Source of the DNA: Promethearchaeota archaeon
GTDB lineage: Archaea; Asgardarchaeota; Lokiarchaeia; Sigynarchaeales; SOKP01
Assembly: GCA_019058515.1 (NCBI GenBank)
Contig: JAHPYY010000024.1
Coordinates: forward strand, 1 to 38,316
DNA length: 38,316 nt
Direction of reading: 5' to 3'
The notes under the pieces are model-generated. The model was not told the origin of the DNA and did no database searches. It saw only the letters and a program-made list of their open reading frames with translations. Below are positions 6,148 to 15,490 of the stretch, piece by piece; the first letter of the stretch is position 1, and the number at the start of each line of letters is the position of its first letter. The translations under genes were made by a program, and so were the position numbers.

Positions 6148-6471
6148 ATGACCGAAACAAAACAAGATTCTTGTTGCGGTACGAGCTCTGTAAATTCGAT
6201 TCTTGGACTTTTAAATACCAAAATTTTTATCGATTCTTCTAAGTGTACAGGATGCGGATTATGCGGAGAAATATGTCCTTTTGGTTTACCTGTTCCAAAT
6301 AGCAACGGAAAGTTCGAAATTAGCGATCCTAAGCTCTGTACCCAGTGCAGCGCATGTAGCCGAAACTGCCCAACTCAAGCAATTGTTATGCAAGAGGTTG
6401 AAGGCTGCGGTTGTTTGTGGAACGCAAGAGCTCGTGCTAAAGACAAAAAAAATTCGTGCGCTTGTGGTTGA
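6148..6471 (+). CDS. hgcB: HgcB-like dicluster ferredoxin
   Basis: A 107-residue protein with two classical [4Fe-4S] motifs: C33xxC36xxC39xxxC43-P and C64xxC67xxC70xxxC74-P. It ends in an HgcB-type tail with GCGC (86-89) and a final CAC (104-106). In HgcB the ferredoxin reduces the HgcA corrinoid, and the tail cysteines are thought to hand over Hg(II). A further CC pair (9-10) near the N terminus echoes the CC pairs of the operon's ArsM. A strong AGGAGG ribosome-binding site (6136-6141) precedes the ATG. The gene is 54 bases after hgcA, the standard hgcAB order. The tail plus context make it HgcB rather than a generic ferredoxin. A T-rich stretch around 6645-6660 may end the operon. Confidence 0.88.
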   Translation: MTETKQDSCCGTSSVNSILGLLNTKIFIDSSKCTGCGLCGEICPFGLPVPNSNGKFEISDPKLCTQCSACSRNCPTQAIVMQEVEGCGCLWNARARAKDKKNSCACG

Positions 6472-6699
6472 TTTAAAACCAGATATTAGTAGAGTTAGTG
6501 TCCAATTATACAAAGCTAAAGAAGTGAGGTACGAAATTGCAATTCTACAATCGTCTGAGTTGGGATTAAATCAGTATAAAAATTAGGTTTTGAGGAATTT
6601 TGTAAGATAGAATGGTTCATTTGGCCACCCGATTCATAAGGCTAAGTTTTTAATTTTATTTACTAAAAGCGTTTTTAAGGTAATCTTTAAATTAAGAAC

Positions 6700-8802
6700 T
6701 TAGATAGTACATTTTTCAATTATTAGATTACCTAAGCTATCAACTTTTAAATTCCATTCCTTTCCGACTAGAGTTGTAGATTCCTTTTCATGTATTATCG
6801 CAGGCCCTCCTATATTATGCCCTGCTAATAATTTTGAGCGATCATATACTTCACATTTATATAAACCATCTAAAAACCAAACAGAACGCTTTTCTATTAA
6901 TGCGACCTCAGCAGATCCTAAAGCTTGTCTAAAATGGGTTAACCTAGGTTTTAATAATCTTTTAAATCCTCTTATCCTTAGATTTATAATTTGAATAGTA
7001 TTCATTGGAGATGCATAACCATACTTTCTATGATGGATTTTATGAAACCTCTCTTCTACTTTATTTAATTCTTCGTTATTAAGCTTAGACTCCATAACGG
7101 GTACATTTAATTCGAAGTTCTGTCCTAGATATCTTAAATCACTAGATATTTTATATCCTCTCTCTTTACTGGAAACATTATTCTTCTCGAACCATTCATT
7201 AACCTTGTCAATTAATCTTGAAAGTATTTGATTTATTATTGGGAGATTCTTCATTTCGAAAGTTTTCAATACAGGTTCTACAAAATCTATGGTCATATCA
7301 GTATATAATAATCCCATAGCTGAAAATAGACCAGGTAACCGAGGAACTATTACTTTTTTAATATTCATTAAATTAGCTAATTCAATTGCGTGTAAAGGTC
7401 CTGCACCACCATAAGCAATTAAAGTAAAATTCCGAGGGTCATATCCTCGAGCTACGGAAACAATACGGAGGATTCGAAGCATGTTAGCGTTAGCAATTGA
7501 GAGAATTCCTTGTGCAGCTTTTCTAACATCCAGTCCAATCTTTTCAGATATTTTCTTTTTTATAACTTCAATTGCTAAATTGAGATTTAATTTTATAATT
7601 CCGCTTAATCGAAATTTAGAGTTTAAACGATTTAACACTAAATGGGCGTCAGTAACAGTAGGTTCCATCCCTCCTCTATCGTAACAAGCAGGTCCAGGAA
7701 TAGCACCACTACTTTGGGGTCCTACTTTCAAATGACCTCCCGAATCAATCCAACCGATACTCCCACCCCCAGAACCACATTCTGCTACATCTATTATTGA
7801 AAATCGGATTGGATAACCTTGCTTTGTAAGTTCTCCCCCGTAATGCAAAGTTCCTCCGACTTCATATTCTATCGTATGTTGTGGCTTTCCATTTAGAATA
7901 ATTCCAGCCTTAGCAGTTGTTCCTCCCATATCAAATGCAATAACCTGTTTTAAGTTCATTTTTTTTGCTAATTCTGCTGTAGCTATAAGCCCTGCTGCAG
8001 GTCCTGACTCAATAAGAGCGTGAGGGCGTTTAATAGCTTCCATAGTTTGTAAAACTCCACCCCCAGAATGCATAATTTTTAGAATTTCATGTGTTATTCC
8101 AAGCTTATATAACTTCTGTTTAATAGCTTGAATATAGGAAATTAATCGTGATGCGACAGCTGCCGCAATCACAGTAGTGCTAGCCCTTTCATATTCTCGA
8201 AATTCTGGTGATATCTGACTGGATAAAAAAACAAAATCTTCTGGAAACATCTTTAAAGCTAATTTTTTTAACTCTATTTCATGTTTGGAATTTATAAAAG
8301 AGAATAACAATACTATAGCTAAAGATTCTATATTTAACGCTTTTAAATGTTTTAATTGTTTTATCGCACCAGTTTTATCTATGGGAGTAATTATATTCCC
8401 TTCTGAATCAATTCTTTCCTCTATTTCCATAATTCTATTTCTAGGGACTAATGGCGGAACTTTATCCTCCATTAGGTTATACAAGGAAGGTCTGACTTGA
8501 CGCCCAATTTCCAATATATCTCGAAAACCTTTAGTAACTAATAACCCGACTTTTGAAATTTTACCTTCTAGTAACACATTTGTAGCCAATGTGGTACTAT
8601 GAATTAATTGATTGACTTGATCAATGTCAGTTTTGTTCTCTTTTAGAATTTCATTAATTCCTTCAATAAAAGGTATTTCTGGATTAATAGGATTTGAGGG
8701 AATCTTTTTAGCGAAAATATTCCCTCTTTTTTCGTCATATAGTAATAAATCAGTAAATGTACCTCCAATGTCTACTGCGACTCGCATTTTATCATTCACC
8801 AT
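6700..8802 (-). CDS. hyuA: Hydantoinase/oxoprolinase subunit A (HyuA family)
   Basis: A 700-residue member of the ASKHA-fold hydantoinase A/oxoprolinase family. Seen: N-terminal phosphate-binding VDIGGTFTDL, a second one DMGGTTAKAG in the middle, the segment LIESGPAAGL, and the glycine-rich GSGGGSIGWID and YGGAGPLHA motifs. These enzymes use ATP to open or carboxylate cyclic amides or ketones (N-methylhydantoin, 5-oxoproline, acetone) as a complex with subunit B. The upstream partner hyuB ends on the base where this ATG begins (TAATG overlap), so translation is coupled. The length is normal. The true substrate cannot be told from sequence. Confidence 0.92.
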   Translation of the reverse strand: MVNDKMRVAVDIGGTFTDLLLYDEKRGNIFAKKIPSNPINPEIPFIEGINEILKENKTDIDQVNQLIHSTTLATNVLLEGKISKVGLLVTKGFRDILEIGRQVRPSLYNLMEDKVPPLVPRNRIMEIEERIDSEGNIITPIDKTGAIKQLKHLKALNIESLAIVLLFSFINSKHEIELKKLALKMFPEDFVFLSSQISPEFREYERASTTVIAAAVASRLISYIQAIKQKLYKLGITHEILKIMHSGGGVLQTMEAIKRPHALIESGPAAGLIATAELAKKMNLKQVIAFDMGGTTAKAGIILNGKPQHTIEYEVGGTLHYGGELTKQGYPIRFSIIDVAECGSGGGSIGWIDSGGHLKVGPQSSGAIPGPACYDRGGMEPTVTDAHLVLNRLNSKFRLSGIIKLNLNLAIEVIKKKISEKIGLDVRKAAQGILSIANANMLRILRIVSVARGYDPRNFTLIAYGGAGPLHAIELANLMNIKKVIVPRLPGLFSAMGLLYTDMTIDFVEPVLKTFEMKNLPIINQILSRLIDKVNEWFEKNNVSSKERGYKISSDLRYLGQNFELNVPVMESKLNNEELNKVEERFHKIHHRKYGYASPMNTIQIINLRIRGFKRLLKPRLTHFRQALGSAEVALIEKRSVWFLDGLYKCEVYDRSKLLAGHNIGGPAIIHEKESTTLVGKEWNLKVDSLGNLIIEKCTI

Positions 8803-10553
8803 TATTTTTTTCGCAGTTTTCCTCTTAATAGATGAGTCGCTTTGATATCAACTGATCCTTTTTCGTCTAGATGTATTCCATAAAGATCTTGAGCTTCCTT
8901 CTTACTAATTTTTTCTAAGAGGAGATCATTTTGTATTAAATCCAATTCACGTATTAATGGGGAACCATAACCTCCTCCTCCAGCAGTCATTATTCTAAGA
9001 ACATCACCTTTTTCTAATAATACACCCGATGTTTTAGAACGCAATATTTTTTCATTTGGAGTATCTGGATTTAAAATAAATTTACCACACTTTCCTTTTA
9101 AACCACCATTTAACCCCCAAGGATTAATTTTATGTCTATCTGAATGAGCGGAGAATATTACGGGTTTAAGAACCATAATGTCTTTTTTTATCGCTAAACC
9201 TCCTCTAAATTTGCCCGGACCACCAGAATCTTTAATTAATTCGTAGTTTAAGACACGAAATGGATATTCTAATTCCATTGCTTCAATTGGTAAGTTTGAT
9301 GTATTAGTTATATGTACTTGAACTCCATCTGTTCCATCTTTCATAGCTCTAGCACCCATACCTCCACCTAAAGCCTCGACATATGTAAATTTTTGACCTG
9401 TTACTGATTCATTCCCCCCAAATATGATGGCTGTTGTAGCTCCATTAGATGCAGCAACGACTTTCTCAGGAATTGCTTGATGTAAAGCCCCCATGATGGT
9501 ATCAACCACTCTCTGACATGTATCAGTTCTGCCTCCAACAGCAGCAGGTTCTTGAGCATTTATTAATGTCTTTTTTGGGGCGTATATTTTGATTGGGCGT
9601 TGGAAACCTCCATTAAAAGGCACATCTGGAGCTAGAATTGCTTTTACGGAGTAATAAACAGTCGCTAATAGAGCAGTTTTAACCATATTTATTCCTCCCG
9701 CTGCTTGAGGGGAAGATCCAGAAAAATCAAAGTAAATATATGGATCTGGATTATGCTTCACTGTGATTTCAACAGATATTTTTAGACGCTCCTCTGAGAT
9801 TCCATCATCGTCCATATAATCTGTAAATGAATAATGTCCTTCAGGTATTTGTCGTATGTTTTCTTTTAATCTACGCTCGCTGTAATTATAATTTTCTGCG
9901 ATACATTCAATCATAGTCTCTTCTCCATATTTTGAAAAAAGCTCTTGTATTCTTCGTTCCCCTAATAAAAGAGACGCTATTTGTGCTTTAAAATCCCCGT
10001 AGCGTTCCTCATAACAACGCATGTTCAATAAAATTAATTCAAGTAATTCATGTTGTATTTGACCTTCCACTGATATATGTGTAGGAGGTATCCTTAATCC
10101 TTCTTGTAAAATTTCTGTAGAATCTCCTGCAGTTCCTACACCAGGATATCTACCTCCTACATCCGACCAATGAGCAATATTTGCTATAAATCCCATTAAT
10201 TTATTTTTTATAAAGAATGGCTGAAGAAGAGTGATGTCTGGCAGATGTGAACCTCCACCGCTATAAGGATCATTTGCTATAATAACATCTTTAGGTTTTA
10301 AATTCCATTCTTCAAGATCATATCTAATTTCAGTCATTAAACCTAGCATAGATCCTAAATGGATTGGAATATGCTCGGCGAGCGATAATAACAAACCTTT
10401 CGCATCGAATAAACAACAAGAACAATCTTTCCGTTCTTTAATGTTTGTAGAATAAGCAGACCTTACAAGAGCAGCACCCATTTCCTCCGTTATTGACCGT
10501 AGTGCATTATTTATAACTTCTGCAATAATAGGATCGGTTTTTCCTTTTAACAT
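8802..10553 (-). CDS. hyuB: Hydantoinase/oxoprolinase subunit B (HyuB family)
   Basis: HyuB-family subunit of about 583 residues from the ATG at 10553; a GTG at 10562 is an alternative. Typical features are DPI-AEVINNALRSI-EEMG at the N terminus, the NDPYSGGGSHLPDI motif, IAHWSDVGG, a central PAAVGGRTDTCQR block, SGGPGKFRGG and a C-terminal GGGGYG. It forms the catalytic complex with HyuA encoded directly downstream (one-base overlap). A TATA-like box, CTTTATAAAA at 10601-10610 on the minus strand, lies about 50 bases upstream. Candidate roles include turnover of hydantoins, oxoproline or related amides as carbon or nitrogen source. The substrate is undetermined and no transporter is adjacent. 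Confidence 0.92.
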   Translation of the reverse strand: MLKGKTDPIIAEVINNALRSITEEMGAALVRSAYSTNIKERKDCSCCLFDAKGLLLSLAEHIPIHLGSMLGLMTEIRYDLEEWNLKPKDVIIANDPYSGGGSHLPDITLLQPFFIKNKLMGFIANIAHWSDVGGRYPGVGTAGDSTEILQEGLRIPPTHISVEGQIQHELLELILLNMRCYEERYGDFKAQIASLLLGERRIQELFSKYGEETMIECIAENYNYSERRLKENIRQIPEGHYSFTDYMDDDGISEERLKISVEITVKHNPDPYIYFDFSGSSPQAAGGINMVKTALLATVYYSVKAILAPDVPFNGGFQRPIKIYAPKKTLINAQEPAAVGGRTDTCQRVVDTIMGALHQAIPEKVVAASNGATTAIIFGGNESVTGQKFTYVEALGGGMGARAMKDGTDGVQVHITNTSNLPIEAMELEYPFRVLNYELIKDSGGPGKFRGGLAIKKDIMVLKPVIFSAHSDRHKINPWGLNGGLKGKCGKFILNPDTPNEKILRSKTSGVLLEKGDVLRIMTAGGGGYGSPLIRELDLIQNDLLLEKISKKEAQDLYGIHLDEKGSVDIKATHLLRGKLRKK

Positions 10554-10765
10554 TAGAACCACTAATGGTTAAATATTCATCATATCAATGGAATATAAAC
10601 TTTTATAAAGCAATTTCATTCCTTATTATTAAAAATTCATAGGAAATATTAGAATTTCTCATATTTACTTGCCCAAAGCTTTTAAAAATGGGTATGAGAT
10701 CATTTTGATACATTAACTAAATCACCATCAATTATTTTAGTCATTCTCAAGGATTTCTTGAATTA

Positions 10766-11116
10766 TTGAACGAGGTGTCTTCTAGAGGGTTATTCCAGGG
10801 ATTGCGTTATTTAATCCCCGTGCCTACTTTAAGATTTTCTTTAGAACATGCAACAAATGCAAACTGTTTTTTGGTTCCAATTAACGCACGGAGATCCATA
10901 ATGGGTAAAAGAAGGGAATTAGAGGATTTAGTAGATAATAATAGAAATAAAGCATTTTTTGGAATGAAAACCTTAGCTGTAGGAAAATTAAAGCCCGAAA
11001 AAGCATTTGAATACATTGTTCAGCATAACATCTGCTCAGTTATAATAGGACAAGTTGATCTCGAAGAAGTTAAGTATTCAACTAAGGTGGTTTTGGATTG
11101 GCTACAAAAAAAATAA
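10766..11116 (+). pseudogene. Truncated TIM-barrel (aldo/keto reductase-like) fragment
   Basis: A 116-residue frame with a TTG start. Its second half, with FLVPIN...MG-RRE, then FFGMKTLAVGKLKPEKAFEYIV and SVIIGQVDLEE, resembles the C-terminal third of archaeal aldo/keto reductase-type or related TIM-barrel proteins (pattern MK-LA-G---PE-A). The N-terminal strands and catalytic residues of such a barrel are absent, and no matching sequence is seen in the roughly 200 bases upstream. I read it as a relic of a larger gene, though expression as a short protein is possible. A TATA-like CTTTTAAAAA lies near 10679-10688. The family guess is moderate; function unlikely. Confidence 0.4.
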
Positions 11117-11401
11117 ATTAATTTCAATTATATCTTCTAAAATCACTACTATCCAGGCTATATCACTATAGAGGTTCCTTTTCGCCTAGACTGGGGAAAA
11201 AATAATGAGGAAATTGAAAAATTTTAAACTTAATAACATATAGAAAGCAATCTTTTTTGTTAGTCAAAATTCACAGTAAAAACAGACATTTATAGCTTAA
11301 ATAAAATCTAGAATTATAGCTTCTTTGATAATCATCAATTTTATGTAATTCGTTTTGATAGTCCATAGAAGATTCACTTAATTAATAGAACCAAGCTAAA
11401 T

Positions 11402-14116
11402 ATGGTTTTTTCGAAAATAAAGGGATTTTTTGAATTTAGTAAATCATTGAATTCATTGAAAATAATTATTCCTTTTTTAGGAATAATTTCTATATTTGTT
11501 CTTCAATATTTACTATTTCTGAATTACATAGTGGATGATGCGGGGATAGTTTTTGCTAGTTCAAGAGTCTTAATTGATTATGGCCGGTTGTCGATTGATC
11601 AATTTACTGAACGAGTAGAGGCGTATTCATGTCCATTGTGGATGATAATCCTTGCAGGCATTTATTTAATAGGTTTGGACATCATTATTGGAGCCAAAAT
11701 ACTGAATTTTATTTTTGGAGTGCTAACACTTTGTCTAACTTTCATTTTAAATAAGAATTATGGAAAGCAAATACCTGATAGAAATAATTGGATTAATCTA
11801 ATTAGCGCGTTATCTTTATCATTAATGACGGGATTTACTTTATGGGGGAGTGCAGGATTAGAAAATAGTTTATATGCATTCCTTATCGTGGGTTTGATGT
11901 TAGGAATTATGAAATACGATGAAACTTCCAGTATTTCTCTCTTACTTTTTTTCTCCTTTTTATTATCTTTAACTAGACCTGAAGGTATTTTGTATGTAGT
12001 TACAATCCATTTATCATTAATTTGCAGGAAGAAATTACTTAAAAGGCATGGTTATAAGAAGGTAATTGTTTCTCTATCCTTATTTTTAATTTTCTATTTT
12101 ACTTTCTTATGCCTTCGATTTTTATTATTTGGTACAATTTTCCCCAATACATTCTATGCAAAATTAGTGTCTGATAATATCCCAATTTTAGTTAGGATTA
12201 CATCAGGAGTTTTCTATTTTGCTCGATTTTGTTTAAACTATTTATCATTATTGTTTATTTTTCTAATTTATTCAATCATAATGATTAAAGCTAAGAAAGA
12301 TTTTGAAATACATCCAAATAGAATGAAACATCATAAACTTTTACTACTATCTTTAGTAATAAGTATTTTTCCATTTTCGCTTTTCTTTTTATACCTCGCT
12401 AATAGCACTCTAACTTATTATCAGTATCAAATTAGTCTCCAATTATATGTAATCACTTTTGAGATTGTATTTGAGATAATTTTAATAATTTTATCAATTT
12501 CTTTAGCAGTATTAATAATTTATAAGAAGTCCTTTATTTCCTCTCTAATTATTAAAATAAAGACAATATTGAATTATATTTTTAGTAATAAATTGGTATT
12601 TTTTTCAGAAACCATTATCCTTGCCAATTTTTTTTACGTTTTATTTGTAGGTGATACATGGGGAACAACTAGATTCTTAACCCCGTCAATTATAGCTTTG
12701 GGGCTCATTTTACCTGAAAATCTCAAAGAATCTTTTAAATTAAATAATAATTCGTGGAATTGGAGAAGAATATCGATAAAGAATAGAAAAATTTCTTCTA
12801 AATTAATCTTAATACCAATAATGTTAATTTTTACTTCTCAAATGATTATAAACACTTACATTGAATATAACAATCCGATATGGCCTTTTGAAGATATAAA
12901 AAAACATGCTGATTGGGGTAATGAAGTAGGAGGATATTTAATATACAATGAGTACTTACCAAACGCGAAGCATATTACATATCTAGTTCCTGACATCGGC
13001 GCTACATCCTATTATTCACAAAATTATACGATAATAGATAGCGCAGGCTTAGCAAATGTGCCAATTGCTCGAAATGGTTATGAGTCAAGTTTTTTCAAAA
13101 GTTATATTTTTAGTCAAATTAACCCTGTTCTCATTGAAACTCATGAAAGTTGGTCTCTTAAGACAAGCATAGGTTCTTACGAAGAATTTCACTCAAAATA
13201 TGCATTAGTTAAGGGAGTTGGTCAAATTAATTATCTAGGTGAATTAGTATCTAAAGGATATTATATTAAAAAAAATATCTTCGTTTTAAAGGATGAAATT
13301 ATTGAACAAAACTCTAAAGATTATTTAATTTTAAACGATTTTCGGTTAAACTCTGAAAAATACTCAAATGAAGGCATAATAGAATTAACTATTTTTTGGC
13401 AATTAGGAAATGACAGTATTCCAGATGAAATATTAAATAATCATGAAACTACCCTCGTCCTTATAGGAAATGACCTTAATTATACTATAGATAACCGTAA
13501 AATTATAGGAGGTTATTTTTCTCCAAGTAAATGGGATAAATCTTCAATTATAGCGGATAAAAGAGTAATTTCTCTGAATAACTATAAAATTCAAGATGGT
13601 CATTACAAACTGATATTAAAAATCTCATTTATGGATGGAAAAACAATAATATACAATCTACATAACATCAATGTTACATCCAATTATCAAGAAGATCTAG
13701 AACAGCTTATTTTTCAATTTACAGACATCCTTAACAGAAATAATTCTTTAAGTGTCGAAAGGATTTTAGATGGAATTAGAGCTGTAAATTCGACTCAATA
13801 TATAAAATATCGTGATTTGTTTATCAACTATACTTATTTTTCAGCCAATGAGTTAATTATGAATGAGATGGCTTGGGAAGCGTACCAAAAAATTTTACCT
13901 TTTGTTGGTACTAAAACTGATAATATAGTTCTCAATAAATATATGGGAGAAATCGAATCTAAATTGTCAGATCTATTCCAAGAAAAAGGATATTACGCTG
14001 AAACTATTGGAAACATTTCTGATGCCATAAATCTTTACGAAAGTGCAATTTGGTTGAACCCTATGAAATCCCATCTTAGAGTGCATGTAGAAAGTTTGAG
14101 AGGAAAATTTAATTGA
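11402..14116 (+). CDS. Large multi-membrane GT-C glycosyltransferase-like protein
   Basis: A 904-residue membrane protein. After a first transmembrane helix (about 21-42) comes VDDAGIVFASSR and then ERVEAYSCPLW, a pattern (DDA-I--A...GERVEGYTSPLW) shared by GT-C glycosyltransferases that use lipid-linked sugar donors; the two aspartates are the likely catalytic and metal residues in the first outer loop. Roughly eleven to twelve further hydrophobic helices run to about residue 490, followed by an outward-facing domain of about 400 residues with many N-x-S/T sequons and a C-terminal helical, TPR-like ending. It probably glycosylates surface proteins or lipids. It stands alone, without neighbouring sugar genes. 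Acceptor and sugar are unknown. Confidence 0.72.
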   Translation: MVFSKIKGFFEFSKSLNSLKIIIPFLGIISIFVLQYLLFLNYIVDDAGIVFASSRVLIDYGRLSIDQFTERVEAYSCPLWMIILAGIYLIGLDIIIGAKILNFIFGVLTLCLTFILNKNYGKQIPDRNNWINLISALSLSLMTGFTLWGSAGLENSLYAFLIVGLMLGIMKYDETSSISLLLFFSFLLSLTRPEGILYVVTIHLSLICRKKLLKRHGYKKVIVSLSLFLIFYFTFLCLRFLLFGTIFPNTFYAKLVSDNIPILVRITSGVFYFARFCLNYLSLLFIFLIYSIIMIKAKKDFEIHPNRMKHHKLLLLSLVISIFPFSLFFLYLANSTLTYYQYQISLQLYVITFEIVFEIILIILSISLAVLIIYKKSFISSLIIKIKTILNYIFSNKLVFFSETIILANFFYVLFVGDTWGTTRFLTPSIIALGLILPENLKESFKLNNNSWNWRRISIKNRKISSKLILIPIMLIFTSQMIINTYIEYNNPIWPFEDIKKHADWGNEVGGYLIYNEYLPNAKHITYLVPDIGATSYYSQNYTIIDSAGLANVPIARNGYESSFFKSYIFSQINPVLIETHESWSLKTSIGSYEEFHSKYALVKGVGQINYLGELVSKGYYIKKNIFVLKDEIIEQNSKDYLILNDFRLNSEKYSNEGIIELTIFWQLGNDSIPDEILNNHETTLVLIGNDLNYTIDNRKIIGGYFSPSKWDKSSIIADKRVISLNNYKIQDGHYKLILKISFMDGKTIIYNLHNINVTSNYQEDLEQLIFQFTDILNRNNSLSVERILDGIRAVNSTQYIKYRDLFINYTYFSANELIMNEMAWEAYQKILPFVGTKTDNIVLNKYMGEIESKLSDLFQEKGYYAETIGNISDAINLYESAIWLNPMKSHLRVHVESLRGKFN

Positions 14117-14467
14117 AAATATCGCTCCATGGCAAGATAATTGACCAAATTTGGCTATTTCTTCTGAATTTCTTATGCGTTTGAAGGGTAATTTGAGCAT
14201 AATTTTTAATACACACCAATTACACAAACATTTAAAGATAATGAGTGTGTATTAGTACACAATACACAATGGAAAAATACACACTGATCAAAAATGAGAA
14301 AAATAATTAAAAAGAATGCTTTTAATAATTTGAATAGAACCGAGATCGAGAATTTCGACCATTATGGTTCAGGAATTTACCCAAATTCCCTTCCGAAAAC
14401 GATTCTTAACTATTAACCAATTTTTTTATTTTTTTATAATACACAATCAAAAAATTTCAAAATTATC
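14117..14467. promoter_or_regulatory. AATACACA box cluster upstream of coiled-coil/RHH gene
   Basis: This 351-base gene-free stretch carries the 8-mer AATACACA at 14208-14215, 14261-14268, 14276-14283 and 14438-14445, and its complement TGTGTATT at 14246-14253. AGTGTGTATT (14244-14253) and AATACACACT (14276-14285) form a perfect 10-base inverted repeat. The last copy overlaps a TATA-like box (14431-14440) about 28 bases before the ATG of the downstream gene. The arrangement suggests repressor or activator sites, possibly bound by the RHH domain of that gene's own product. Confidence 0.5.
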
Positions 14468-15367
14468 ATGTCATTTGAAGAGAATCAAAGTGGGATTGAA
14501 AAAAAGCCAATTTCAGAAAAAGATCAAGAAAAGTTATCCGAAGATCTAGAAAAAATAAAAGAAGGTCTGAACGAAGAGTTAAAAGAACTTAGAGAAAAGT
14601 TCGTTGAAGATAACGAAGAACTGGCTGAAGAATACGAGGATTTGAAGGAAGACCTTGAAGATGAATTACAAGATATAGACGAAGAACGGAGCGAGTTATT
14701 AGATGAAATAGAAACGCTAAAGCACAAATTAGGTAATTTAGGGGAAGACGCAAAAGAAAAAGTCGACAAGTTCAAAGACCAAGTAAAAAAACACCAACAC
14801 AAATCACAGAAGCATTTAGAAAAAATCATAAAAAAAGCAGCGAAAAAATGGGAAAAAGCTCAAGAAAAAGCGAAACGGATCAACATCTCGGTACCTCCCG
14901 ATATGAGCAAAGATTGGAAAAAATGGGCGCAAAATATGGGTTCCTCTGTGTCTGAATTAATAAGAAAATCCATGCAATTTGTTGGAGAAAATGTAGGTGA
15001 TTTTTCAAAACTGGACGAATTGGGCAAAACTATTGATAAATTTGGTAAAGAAATGGACAACGAGTTTAATAAGTCTGGAATTAAGGAAGTTTTTTCTGAT
15101 AAGAAAAAAGCCAAAGCACCCGCTATGAGTGAACAGAAAATGGAGAAGATTAAAAGAAGGATTGAGGGATTAATCAAACTCCATAACAGCATCCCATTAG
15201 AAAAATTAGCGCTTGCTTTGGAGAGCACTGAAGAGTACGCAGAAAATTTGATTTACGAGCTCGCGGCTGAGGGAATTCAAGGAGAACTCGATGAAGGCGT
15301 TTTTAAATTCGCCAACAACGCTGATGAAGTGATTAACGCGATATTTGAATTGTTAGAAAACAAATAG
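14468..15367 (+). CDS. Coiled-coil protein with RHH-like and winged-helix segments
   Basis: A 299-residue, very charged, soluble protein. Residues 15-135 are a long acidic/basic coiled coil (repeated EELKEL/EDLEDEL heptads). Residues 137-171, starting INISVPPDMSKDWKKWA and followed by SVSELIRKSM, match a ribbon-helix-helix DNA-binding unit (strand plus two helices). Residues 224-298, with IPLEKLALAL, then EYAENLIYELAAEGI and a short hairpin, look like a winged helix of the PCI/DDRGK1/UFL1 type or a DNA-binding winged helix. I do not recognise the full architecture. A promoter with AATACACA boxes lies upstream, and the start is leaderless. It might be a nucleoid or partition-type DNA-binding protein, or a scaffold; both are inference. 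Confidence 0.7.
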   Translation: MSFEENQSGIEKKPISEKDQEKLSEDLEKIKEGLNEELKELREKFVEDNEELAEEYEDLKEDLEDELQDIDEERSELLDEIETLKHKLGNLGEDAKEKVDKFKDQVKKHQHKSQKHLEKIIKKAAKKWEKAQEKAKRINISVPPDMSKDWKKWAQNMGSSVSELIRKSMQFVGENVGDFSKLDELGKTIDKFGKEMDNEFNKSGIKEVFSDKKKAKAPAMSEQKMEKIKRRIEGLIKLHNSIPLEKLALALESTEEYAENLIYELAAEGIQGELDEGVFKFANNADEVINAIFELLENK

Positions 15368-15490
15368 AAAGATCAGCAAAACATTTTCAATCTTTTGGGT
15401 GCTATACCATTAGAATTCTTTTTTTTCATTAAAAATATTAGTATTATTTGTGAATACATTTAAATATTTTGTCACACACTTATTTGATAG

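Noticed and set aside
900..6471. Classical arsenic resistance operon
   Set aside because: No arsenite efflux pump, ArsA ATPase or arsenate reductase is seen; only sensing and methylation genes are present.
6281..6586. 101-residue frame overlapping hgcB
   Set aside because: It overlaps most of the clear HgcB ferredoxin in another frame and has no recognisable motif; it is a shadow that runs on into the spacer.
14468..15367. SMC/Rad50-type ATPase reading of the coiled-coil protein
   Set aside because: No Walker A or B motif; the coil is short and joined to DNA-binding-like folds instead.
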